DNA of 64,000 nt, taken from assembly GCF_900089755.1 (NCBI RefSeq), contig NZ_FLOC01000017.1:1-64000 (forward strand). Reading direction: 5' to 3'. This DNA is from Marinomonas aquimarina (GTDB lineage: Bacteria; Pseudomonadota; Gammaproteobacteria; Pseudomonadales; Marinomonadaceae). Shown here piece after piece: positions 17,701-24,826 of the stretch. Numbering within the stretch: the stretch's first letter is position 1; the number at the start of each line of letters is the position of its first letter. The translations under genes were made by a program, and so were the position numbers. The notes below the pieces were generated by a model that saw nothing but the letters and a program-made list of their open reading frames with translations, was not told where the DNA came from and searched no databases.

Positions 17701-17776
17701 GGGTCGTTAGCTCAGTTGGTAGAGCAGTTGACTTTTAATCAATTGGTCACTGGTTCGAATCCAGTACGACCCACCA
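17701..17776 (+). tRNA. tRNA-Lys (TTT), copy 2
   Basis: Identical to copy 1, but here it follows tRNA-Pro instead of tRNA-His. Confidence 0.97.
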
Positions 17777-17787
17777 CTTTGATATAC

Positions 17788-17878
17788 GGAGGGGTGGCAG
17801 AGCGGTTGAATGCACCGGTCTTGAAAACCGGCGAAGGTTAATAGCCTTCCGAGAGTTCGAATCTCTCCTCCTCCGCCA
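17788..17878 (+). tRNA. tRNA-Ser (TGA), copy 2
   Basis: Identical to copy 1, 11 bp after tRNA-Lys copy 2. Confidence 0.97.
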
Positions 17879-17907
17879 TTTCACCTGCCATGTGCGGGTT
17901 TTATTGT

Positions 17908-17983
17908 TCCCTGATAGCTCAGTTGGTAGAGCAAACGACTGTTAATCGTTAGGTCACTGGTTCGAGTCCAGTTCAGGGAGCCA
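17908..17983 (+). tRNA. tRNA-Asn (GTT), copy 3
   Basis: Identical to the other two copies. It is not followed by a tRNA-Pro gene here. Confidence 0.97.
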
Positions 17984-17999
17984 TTCTAATGCTTTTTAT

Positions 18000-18076
18000 G
18001 GTGGGCGTAGCTCAGTTGGTAGAGCTATGGATTGTGATTCCATCGGTCGTGGGTTCGAGCCCCATCGTCCACCCCA
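18000..18076 (+). tRNA. tRNA-His (GTG), copy 2
   Basis: Identical to copy 1, including the G at -1. Confidence 0.97.
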
Positions 18077-18125
18077 TTAGCATCATATCTTAGCGTTACA
18101 ACTTCACTTCTAGTGTTGCATCAAT

Positions 18126-18201
18126 GGGTCGTTAGCTCAGTTGGTAGAGCAGTTGACTTTTAATCAATTGGTCACTGGTTCGAATCCAGTACGACCCACC
18201 A
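18126..18201 (+). tRNA. tRNA-Lys (TTT), copy 3
   Basis: The last gene of the array, identical to the other two copies. A heptamer tandem repeat begins 71 bp downstream. Confidence 0.97.
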
Positions 18202-18272
18202 TTTCGATGTGCTTTTTTCTTTTTTAGTTTCTTCTTCTCATTGTTTTAAAGCGCTTTTTTGTCTTTATCCTA

Positions 18273-18370
18273 TTCTGCGTTCTGCGTTCTGCGTTCTGCG
18301 TTCTGCGTTCTGCGTTCTGCGTTCTGCGTTCTGCGTTCTGCGTTCTGCGTTCTGCGTTCTGCGTTCTGCG
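18273..18370 (+). repeat. Heptanucleotide tandem repeat, 14 perfect copies
   Basis: The unit TTCTGCG is repeated fourteen times without change over 98 bp. Degenerate copies (TTCGGCG, TTCGGGG, then interrupted TTCTGCG and TTCTTCG) extend to about 18420. ORFs reading through it give a repeated SAFCVLR peptide and have no start signal or family, so I regard it as non-coding. Confidence 0.95.
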
Positions 18371-18512
18371 TTCGGCGTTCGGGGTGCGTGGTTCTGCGTT
18401 CGTGGTTCTTCGTTCTGAGTGCGTGCTTGTGGTGGCTGGGGTGGTCGTTGTGTGTGCTTGGTGTGGTGGTCGGACGGCGGGGTTGGCGGTGTCGTAGAGA
18501 GATGTTGTGCTG
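18371..18512 (+). other. G/T-rich low-complexity tract
   Basis: After the heptamer array the plus strand is almost only G and T with few A (for example GTGGTGGCTGGGGTGGTCG). It looks like a decayed extension of simple repeats. No gene is seen between the tRNA-Lys at 18201 and the tRNA-Tyr at 18684. Confidence 0.6.
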
Positions 18513-18516
18513 ATCT

Positions 18517-18537
18517 CGGCTTACGGCTTACGGCTTA
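18517..18537 (+). repeat. Second heptamer repeat, three copies
   Basis: CGGCTTA occurs three times in tandem, followed by CG. The unit length is again seven, as in the array 150 bp upstream, but the sequence differs. Confidence 0.8.
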
Positions 18538-18683
18538 CGTGCAGCTGGGTAATTGAGTGGTTATGATAAAGATGTAGGTTTGATATTTCTGCAAGGTAAA
18601 GCTTGCTGGCGATTCTTGGCCAGGTATTGATAAAGGAAAGGAAGAAATAGGTGTTTCTAAGAAGAAATATAAGAAAAGAAAAG

Positions 18684-18767
<84 letters not shown>

Positions 18768-18782
18768 ACAGCAGCGGGAGAT

Positions 18783-18811
18783 ATACTACTTTTGGTGGCT
18801 TTCTTTGTAAA
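18783..18811 (-). promoter_or_regulatory. Promoter of tRNA-Tyr copy 1
   Basis: On the minus strand TTTACA and TAGTAT are separated by 17 bp, with the tRNA beginning about 16 bp after the -10 box. Confidence 0.7.
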
Positions 18812-18964
18812 GGGTTTTGGCGCTAATGTTTGAAAAAATAAACGTATATCACGTTGATTTAAATAGAGAAGTTATTGGTATCAAGAGATTGGTTTGCTTT
18901 GAGTGTCTCTGGTTGAGGCAGAAATAAATCAGGAGAAAAAATAAATAAGAAGAGAAAAGAGAAA

Positions 18965-19048
<84 letters not shown>

Positions 19049-19063
19049 ACAGCAGCGAGGCGT

Positions 19064-19092
19064 ATATTACTGATCGCCCCGCTCCTTGTAAA
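19064..19092 (-). promoter_or_regulatory. Promoter of tRNA-Tyr copy 2
   Basis: TTTACA and TAATAT on the minus strand with a 17-bp spacer, at the same distance from the tRNA as in copy 1. It overlaps nothing and lies just beyond the proQ stop. Confidence 0.7.
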
Positions 19093-19101
19093 GCACTTTT
19101 T

Positions 19102-20097
19102 CTATTTTTTATTAAGAAGTTGCGCTAATTTTGCCTGCATGCGTTCTTCGGCAGACAAATTATCAAATTGTGAGTCTTGTTTAGGCTGAGCCTTGTCTTT
19201 GTTTGCTGGACGAGACTGGCCTTTTGCCTTGTTAGACTGTGGCTTGTTACCTTGTGGACGCTTGCCTTTGTTGCTCTTAGGCATTGGCTTTTTGTTTTCC
19301 ACGGGCTTCTTCGCATTCGGAAGTGCTGGCTCATCGCTTACCGCGTTGCCTTCTAGGTCGATACGTGGCTGACCTGACAGTAGGCATTTTTTGTAGCGAT
19401 CAGAGCGAGTGTAAGCAGCCATGGCACGCTTTTGTTTGCTGGCGTTGAATTCTTCATCTAGCACCATGTCTTTGTCGATGCCGACCTTCAATGGACGAGG
19501 ATTATTCCAGTCAAATGCTTTTGGGTAACGCTCTTCTAATAACTTGATTAGGCGGCGGTTGTTCTTTTGGTTTTTCTGACGACGCTTCTCCTCGGCACTG
19601 AGTGCTGCTGTTTCAGGAGTGTCGCTTTGTGCAGTTGCTTGGGTTTGCTCAACTTCAGTCGCAGCAGTCTCTTGGATGTCAGCGGTGGTCGTTGTTTGTT
19701 GTTCAGTAGTCATAGGAGAGTCTTTAGTTTCTTTAAGGTCTTCAGTTGGTTGATCTTCAAAAGCATGGTGAAGAAGGTCAAAGTGAAAATGGTTTTGGGC
19801 TTCGTGTCCGGCGTTGCTGTCGGCGGCTGCCGGTTCGAAAAGGTCTTGGCTGTCGTCGATGTCAGGTTGGGCTGGTTCTAATAGATCCAGGCTGTCTTCG
19901 ATGTACAGCTGAAGTTGTTCTTCGGTCGAACGCTTTTGGCTCATGGAAGAGAGTAAATCCAGCGAAGCATCGCTAGGCTTGCTGTCTTGTGTCGAGCTTG
20001 AGCTTTCGCGTAGACGAGTGATTTCCTGTTGTGCTTGCTTAAGCTGCACAACAAGATCCTCGATACGCTCCTCTAGAGCTTTGATTAAGCGATCCAT
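19102..20097 (-). CDS. proQ: ProQ/FinO-domain RNA chaperone with long extensions
   Basis: A 331-residue cytosolic RNA-binding protein. Residues 1-32 form a coiled coil (LIKALEERIEDLVVQLKQAQ). Then comes an acidic, Gln/Thr-rich linker to about residue 165, the ProQ/FinO domain at about 170-285 (LIKLLEERYPKAFDWNNPRPLK and AAYTRSDRYKKCLL), and a Lys/Asn/Gln-rich tail. ProQ binds structured RNAs and sRNA 3' ends. The N-terminal coiled coil and linker are much longer than in E. coli ProQ (232 aa). It is the last gene of a tight cluster, starting 3 bp after the 57-aa gene. Confidence 0.88.
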   Translation of the reverse strand: MDRLIKALEERIEDLVVQLKQAQQEITRLRESSSSTQDSKPSDASLDLLSSMSQKRSTEEQLQLYIEDSLDLLEPAQPDIDDSQDLFEPAAADSNAGHEAQNHFHFDLLHHAFEDQPTEDLKETKDSPMTTEQQTTTTADIQETAATEVEQTQATAQSDTPETAALSAEEKRRQKNQKNNRRLIKLLEERYPKAFDWNNPRPLKVGIDKDMVLDEEFNASKQKRAMAAYTRSDRYKKCLLSGQPRIDLEGNAVSDEPALPNAKKPVENKKPMPKSNKGKRPQGNKPQSNKAKGQSRPANKDKAQPKQDSQFDNLSAEERMQAKLAQLLNKK

Positions 20098-20100
20098 AGG

Positions 20101-20274
20101 TTAGTTTCCTGCGTCGGCTAGCCAAAGGGGAACACGAGGTGTTCCGGTACGACCAACCATTTCATTGAGTTGCTTTGAGGTCGGCAGAACAACATCTGCT
20201 GGGGCATGGCTTTCTACCCAGAGATAAACGTTAACCAAAGCGATACTAATGATTAAGAGTGCAAACAGCTTCAT
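20101..20274 (-). CDS. 57-residue single-pass membrane protein
   Basis: A short ORF of 58 codons fills the gap between proQ and the beta-barrel gene, 3 bp and 5 bp from its neighbours, which argues that it is translated. Residues 2-20 form one hydrophobic helix (LFALLIISIALVNVYLW), which could be an uncleaved anchor. The rest (PTSKQLNEMVGRTGTPRVP) would then be periplasmic. I recognise no family. No strong Shine-Dalgarno sequence is visible, so translation may be coupled to the upstream gene. Confidence 0.6.
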   Translation of the reverse strand: MKLFALLIISIALVNVYLWVESHAPADVVLPTSKQLNEMVGRTGTPRVPLWLADAGN

Positions 20275-20279
20275 AGCAA

Positions 20280-20747
20280 TTAGAAAGTTAGGCCTGCGCC
20301 AAGGGTTGCGTGTCTGTCGTAGGCGGTATCGTTGCTGTTATAGACCTTCATAAAAAGATCTAAGCGCGTATTGTCACTGATACCAATGCGAAAGCCAATT
20401 TCTGGAAAGAAGGCGACATTATCTAGGACGTTAGCGCCTAAACCAACATAGCTCCACACTGGTGCAATGCCATTGACATAGAAAAGAGGCTCTGGCGTAT
20501 AAAAGCGGCTACCCAGCTGGGCGGCCGTTTCAAAACTGTCACGCAAGATAAAGGTAAAGCCGCCATACACAGATAGGCTGCGCGGGTAAGTGTACTCCAT
20601 CGTGGCATTGATCATGCTGGCGGTGTTGCTGGTCGCGGTCGATGGCGTACTGTAAACGTGTTCGTAGCTAACAAGTGGAGAAAATTGTCCAGCGGCAAAT
20701 GCGCTGGTGGCCCCTGCAAGCAGTGCCGCTGTAACAAATTTTTTCAT
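20280..20747 (-). CDS. Small outer-membrane beta-barrel-like protein
   Basis: A 155-residue exported protein. Residues 1-19 (KFVTAALLAGATSAFA) are a signal peptide. The mature part alternates polar and hydrophobic residues with many aromatics (YPRSLSVYGGFTFILRD, APVWSYVGLGANV). It ends in TLGAGLTF with a terminal phenylalanine, the usual signal for outer-membrane assembly. The size fits an eight-stranded barrel. The family is not recognised. It lies 4 bp after the ZapB-like gene and 5 bp before the 57-aa gene. Confidence 0.7.
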   Translation of the reverse strand: MKKFVTAALLAGATSAFAAGQFSPLVSYEHVYSTPSTATSNTASMINATMEYTYPRSLSVYGGFTFILRDSFETAAQLGSRFYTPEPLFYVNGIAPVWSYVGLGANVLDNVAFFPEIGFRIGISDNTRLDLFMKVYNSNDTAYDRHATLGAGLTF

Positions 20748-20751
20748 GTGC

Positions 20752-20973
20752 TTAATCCAGTTGGTTAAGTTTGCTTAGCATTTGGTTCAAGCTGTTTTCC
20801 CAGTTGCTGCTTTGTTCAGCTTGTTGTGTCAGTTTCGCTTGGGCTTCATCACGTTCTTCTGAAAGCTCGTAATTTTGCATTTCCAGCTCAGAGATACGCT
20901 GACGTAAAGTAGAGATCTCTTCTACGGCTGCATTGATGCGTTGTTCTAGGTGATGTAATAGTTCGTTGTTCAT
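20752..20973 (-). CDS. ZapB-like coiled-coil protein
   Basis: A 73-residue protein that is one continuous predicted coiled coil (LEQRINAAVEEISTLRQRIS, then a second half ending SNWENSLNQMLSKLNQLD). Length, heptad pattern and the C-terminal W-x(4)-L-x(2)-L-L/M pattern resemble the cell-division factor ZapB and its relatives, which bind ZapA at the division ring. Similarity of coiled coils is weak evidence, so a structural role in the neighbouring surface/flagellar cluster is equally possible. Confidence 0.6.
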   Translation of the reverse strand: MNNELLHHLEQRINAAVEEISTLRQRISELEMQNYELSEERDEAQAKLTQQAEQSSNWENSLNQMLSKLNQLD

Positions 20974-21020
20974 GGTACTTCTAATCCTGATCCTGTAGGT
21001 TGTGCGCTGATTTTATAAAT

Positions 21021-22211
21021 TTACCAAGCGATCACAACATCTTGTTGCTGTACGTTTAAAATTCGCGCTTCCACCGCTAATTCACCGATCGCAAAATTCG
21101 GCTGCACTTGCGTAATAGTAACATTGATGTTGGCATTATTAAGCTGTGTTTGCGCATTCTGTAATTGGTCAAATATCTCATAGCGACGGAAAACTTGAAA
21201 CTGGTCGCCTTTTTTAATGCCCGCTAATGCGCCGGCATTTAGGTAGATACGGTTGCCTTCGGTGCGAAAGATGTTCGCGACAAAAGGTTGGCAGTTTAAA
21301 TCATCGCTGCTGTCTAGTGACATAGCGGTTAAAGCTTGTGCCACGACTTTACCGTAGTGCAGGCCCCAAAACTGTGCTGACCCAAAACCTACCTTGTTGT
21401 TATCTTTGGTGTTCCATTTGCCTGTCTCATCGTAACGATGTTGGAAGATTAACGCACCACTAAAACCATCATAAATGTATAAATCCAACACAAATTTACG
21501 CTGATCGTCTTCTTTGTTGGCCCAGCTCAGCAGAGAGTTGAGTGGTGTCTTCTGATTTGGGTGCTTGGGGTAGACTTCACCGATGTCGCGAATCACACCG
21601 CTGACCACGTATTGTACACCAAGCTCTTCGCCAATGCGGGCGACATCGGTGAGCGAACCATCGTTGTTGGCAGAGGTTGGTGCGTTAATTAAATCGGGGT
21701 AAACGCTTAAGTGAGTAGCGGCGAGTGCGCGCAGATAGCCCTGTTGATTCATGGCGTCGACTAGGCTTTTTGGCAGCTCGCGGCCAATGTTATGCAAGGC
21801 CCCCAAGGTGGCTTGCTGTGGTGTTTGCAGGGCGAAACCGGTCACGCCGACGGATTTTCGATAAGTATTGCTGGTGCCGTTATCACACATCCCTTCGGTT
21901 TCGATGTCCGCTTCGATCGTTAAGCTTAGGATGTCATCAAAAATCTGTTCGGAGAGAATTTTGACATCACTGGCTTGCCCCGCTGATTGCACTCGCGTGT
22001 TTGAATGCAGGGTGCCGTTGTTGAGGGTATCGCTGGAGCGTACCGAAGCACTGGCTTGTAAGCTGGCTTGTTTGATGGCCTGCTGCGTGGCGCGATAGCG
22101 GGCGTCATTAATGTCTTGGTTGTAAATGATGGCTTGGCCATCGGCACGGATGATCTGTCCGTGCGCACTAAAACAAAGCAGTATAAGGAGGGGCGTGATA
22201 AGCGCTTTCAT
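21021..22211 (-). CDS. flgT: Flagellar assembly protein T (H-ring)
   Basis: A 396-residue periplasmic protein with signal peptide (ALITPLLILLCFSAHG). Domain order follows Vibrio FlgT: an N-terminal domain (VQSAGQASDVKILSE), a middle TolB-N-like domain with the LGVQYVVSGVIRDIGE pattern at about 205-220, and a C-terminal SH3-like domain (LNAGALAGIKKGDQFQV). FlgT builds the H-ring around the flagellar basal body in sheathed or high-torque polar flagella. The start ATG overlaps the flgP stop (TAATG), which implies translational coupling. Confidence 0.87.
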   Translation of the reverse strand: MKALITPLLILLCFSAHGQIIRADGQAIIYNQDINDARYRATQQAIKQASLQASASVRSSDTLNNGTLHSNTRVQSAGQASDVKILSEQIFDDILSLTIEADIETEGMCDNGTSNTYRKSVGVTGFALQTPQQATLGALHNIGRELPKSLVDAMNQQGYLRALAATHLSVYPDLINAPTSANNDGSLTDVARIGEELGVQYVVSGVIRDIGEVYPKHPNQKTPLNSLLSWANKEDDQRKFVLDLYIYDGFSGALIFQHRYDETGKWNTKDNNKVGFGSAQFWGLHYGKVVAQALTAMSLDSSDDLNCQPFVANIFRTEGNRIYLNAGALAGIKKGDQFQVFRRYEIFDQLQNAQTQLNNANINVTITQVQPNFAIGELAVEARILNVQQQDVVIAW

Positions 22212-22834
22212 TACTGAACACTATAAAAGGTTGAAGGTTGCTTCTTAGGGGTGGACGTCGTACTGCTGGAGCGTTTGATCAGTTGGCAATTTGGGTTTGA
22301 GCGAATGGCTTCCGGAGAGCCAGCACATTGGCGGAAGTTTTCTTGCAACGCCAGTTCAACCACGGTTTCAAAGGTGCCATCTTCTAGCTCCCGTTGCGAA
22401 ATGACTTTCGCACCGACCAAATACGCATTGACGTAGGTGCGCAGGTCGTCGTGCTGCGCCATCATATTGCTTAACGAGCTGCTGCCATCCAAACTGATGC
22501 CGTAAACTCGTTCTGATAAGTTGCGGTAAGCGTCCAGCTTTGAGCCACGTAAAGACATCAAGCGTGCTTGGGCTTTGGATAAGGCTTTATTGGTAACAGG
22601 AGCAGAGTAGCCAGTGGCGTTGACAATAATCGGGTCGCGCGGCTGAGCCTCGATGATTTCATAACTTTGCGTCGCGTTGTTCATGCCTAGGTTGTTGCTA
22701 CTGGTCTGGCTGCTCATGCCATTCACGCAAGGGGACGTTGAATTGCACACAGGTGACGTGGGCTGTGTGACCACACACCCAGTTAACACTGTCGAAAAAC
22801 ATGCCAAAGCAAGTAAGCGACCTTTAAGACTCAT
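22211..22834 (-). CDS. flgP: FlgP-like LPP20 outer-membrane lipoprotein
   Basis: A 207-residue lipoprotein with signal peptide and lipobox LTGC ending at residue 19. An LPP20-type domain follows (ALSKAQARLMSLRGSKLDAYRN, then LERVYG-like and GAKVISQRELEDGTFETVVEL). FlgP forms the basal disk/H-ring scaffold with FlgT. ATG 22834 is chosen over 22885 because GGAGAAG precedes it and the signal peptide starts there. A Cys- and Ser-rich stretch right after the lipobox (SPVCNSTSPCVNG) is unusual. Confidence 0.82.
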   Translation of the reverse strand: MSLKGRLLALACFSTVLTGCVVTQPTSPVCNSTSPCVNGMSSQTSSNNLGMNNATQSYEIIEAQPRDPIIVNATGYSAPVTNKALSKAQARLMSLRGSKLDAYRNLSERVYGISLDGSSSLSNMMAQHDDLRTYVNAYLVGAKVISQRELEDGTFETVVELALQENFRQCAGSPEAIRSNPNCQLIKRSSSTTSTPKKQPSTFYSVQ

Positions 22835-23090
22835 TGAAGCTTCTCCATTTTTACAGCCCATTCGGGGTGTCCAACCTAGTTTCAACTCTATTAGACGGGA
22901 TAATTACAATCTTGTCCCATAGTGTACGGTGTTTGCTACCCAATCTTGAAGTAAATTTGCGCAAAGTTAAGCGGAATTTAAGGTTTTTTACCATTTTGCG
23001 GCGCTGTCATGGCAAAGCCGAGTGTTACGCCGGATGGTCAAATAATGATCTGTGTCTATACTTAGGGGGATACAGTGCGGGAGGTAGCGT

Positions 23091-24077
23091 ATGATAAATG
23101 TTCTTGAACTTAGCTTGTTAAGCCAAGCTCATAATCTACCAGCCTCATTAGCGGAACGTTTGCGTTTTGAAGTCGAGCAAACTCTGAAAGGGTTGTATGC
23201 TGATGAGTCCTTGGTAGAGCGTATTGACGATCTCTTTTTGCCCTTTGCAAGATGGGTCAGTGAGTACAAAAAACCGAAGCATGCGCCCTTAATTTTAGGG
23301 TTAGGTGGCCCTCAGGGCTGTGGTAAAACCACGTTCTGTTCGGTGGTCAGCCATATTCTTGCCAAAGGTTTTGACCTGAATGCCATTGTTGTCAGCTTAG
23401 ATGACTTGTATATGCAGCGTTCTGATCGTTTGCATTACGCGCAAAAGGTGCACCCATTGTTCGCCACCCGAGGGGTGCCAGGCACCCATGACATCCCGCT
23501 GGCGTTGAATATCTTTGATCGTCTAAAACACTTACAGGCCGGTGAGGTCATGTATGTCCCCACCTTTGATAAATCTCTGGATGATCGAAAACCTGTGCAC
23601 CGTTGGCAGGAGGTCGCAGGCCCAGTAGATGTGATTTTCTTTGAGGGCTGGTGCGTCGGTGCGCAGCCGATGGCCCATGAGCATTTGATGGACCCCATCA
23701 ATGTACTGGAAAAAGATAAAGACCAAGATGGCAGCTGGCGCTTGGCAGTGAATGACCATCTAGAAAACGATTACCGCAAGCTGTTTAATCTGATTGATGT
23801 GCGCATGTGGATGCAGCCACCGAGTTTTGATGTGGTGTATGACTGGCGTAACAAACAAGAGCGGGTGCTCGAGGCACACTTACACGATATCCACGGTGGG
23901 GTGTTGGATACCTTGGATATTAAAGTGATGTCACCCGAAACCTTGAAGGGCTTTATGCAGTATTTTGAGCGCATCACTCGGCATATGATTTGTTCTATGT
24001 TGCAGCAGGCGGATGTGCAATTTGTGTTGGATGCTAATCAGAAGGTGCTGGAAACAAAGTTGCCAGTGTCCCACTAA
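23091..24077 (+). CDS. D-glycerate 3-kinase-like P-loop kinase
   Basis: A 328-residue cytosolic kinase with Walker A motif GPQGCGKT at residues 73-80 and Walker-B-like VIFFEGWCVGAQP near residue 185. These features fit the plant-type glycerate kinase (GLYK) family, which phosphorylates D-glycerate to 3-phosphoglycerate. The family also includes uncharacterised kinases, so the substrate is probable but not certain. The gene ends at a strong terminator. Confidence 0.78.
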   Translation: MINVLELSLLSQAHNLPASLAERLRFEVEQTLKGLYADESLVERIDDLFLPFARWVSEYKKPKHAPLILGLGGPQGCGKTTFCSVVSHILAKGFDLNAIVVSLDDLYMQRSDRLHYAQKVHPLFATRGVPGTHDIPLALNIFDRLKHLQAGEVMYVPTFDKSLDDRKPVHRWQEVAGPVDVIFFEGWCVGAQPMAHEHLMDPINVLEKDKDQDGSWRLAVNDHLENDYRKLFNLIDVRMWMQPPSFDVVYDWRNKQERVLEAHLHDIHGGVLDTLDIKVMSPETLKGFMQYFERITRHMICSMLQQADVQFVLDANQKVLETKLPVSH

Positions 24078-24104
24078 GCGGCGCAGCAAATGCTTGAAAA
24101 TATG

Positions 24105-24139
24105 ATAGGCTATCGAGTAAATCGATAGCCTATTTTTTT
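24105..24139 (+). terminator. Terminator between glycerate kinase and esterase genes
   Basis: A perfect 12-bp stem (ATAGGCTATCGA at 24105-24116 with 24122-24133), GTAAA loop and seven T. The Shine-Dalgarno sequence of the next gene begins at the base after the T tract. Confidence 0.92.
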
Positions 24140-24149
24140 GGAGAGTACG

Positions 24150-24815
24150 GTGTCTGAAGCACTTGAATACATTACAGTCGACACAGCGGAGAATCCCACT
24201 CATGCGGTGATTTGGTTACATGGCTTAGGGGCGGATTGTCACGATTTTGAGGGCTTAGTACCGCAGCTTGGCCTCGCCAATAAAGCCGTTCGTTTTGTCT
24301 TTCCTAATGCGCCGATTCGCCCGGTGACGGTGAATGGCGGCATGCAGATGCGCGCCTGGTACGACATTTTAGAAATGTCCTTGGACCGTAAGGTGGATAT
24401 GGACAATATTCACGAATCGACGGCGCAAATCGAAGCCATTATCGAGTCCTTACAAGAGCAGGGGATCGCTAGTGAGCGGACCGTGATGGCGGGCTTCTCC
24501 CAAGGTGGTGTGATCGCCTACCAAGTGGCGTTGTTTGGTCAATACCCGTTAGCAGGCGTGATGGCGTTATCGACTTACCTAGCGGACTCAGAAAGTGTGC
24601 CGCTGGCAGCAGAGTCGATCAATCGTCATGTCCCGATTTTGATTCACCATGGTTCATTTGATCCGGTTGTGGCGCCAACGCTCGCTGGACGTGCCCGTGC
24701 GCGCCTAGATGAGCAAGGGTTTAGCACTGAGTATCAGGTGTATGATATGCCCCACTCTGTGTGTCCTGAGCAAGTGGGCGACATTGCCCGTTGGTTAGCG
24801 CAGCGCATCGTATAG
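24150..24815 (+). CDS. Alpha/beta-hydrolase (carboxylesterase/phospholipase family)
   Basis: A 221-residue esterase of the PF02230 type (carboxylesterase EstB, acyl-protein thioesterase relatives). The catalytic triad is visible: Ser117 in GFSQGG, Asp171 in GSFDPVV and His202 in MPHSV. The oxyanion motif LHGLGAD is at residues 23-29. GTG 24150 is chosen because GGAG precedes it by six bases; the longer frame would start inside the terminator. The natural substrate is unknown. It is followed by the IMPase gene 11 bp later, probably in one transcript. Confidence 0.88.
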   Translation: MSEALEYITVDTAENPTHAVIWLHGLGADCHDFEGLVPQLGLANKAVRFVFPNAPIRPVTVNGGMQMRAWYDILEMSLDRKVDMDNIHESTAQIEAIIESLQEQGIASERTVMAGFSQGGVIAYQVALFGQYPLAGVMALSTYLADSESVPLAAESINRHVPILIHHGSFDPVVAPTLAGRARARLDEQGFSTEYQVYDMPHSVCPEQVGDIARWLAQRIV

Positions 24816-24826
24816 GAGGATTAAGC

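Noticed and set aside
18209..18513. Two ORFs encoding a repeated SAFCVLR peptide.
   Set aside because: They are forced by the TTCTGCG repeat, lack ribosome sites, and both frames overlap the same repeat.
22886..23090. Possible sigma-54 promoter for flgP.
   Set aside because: No sequence with GG and GC at the right -24/-12 spacing was found on the minus strand.
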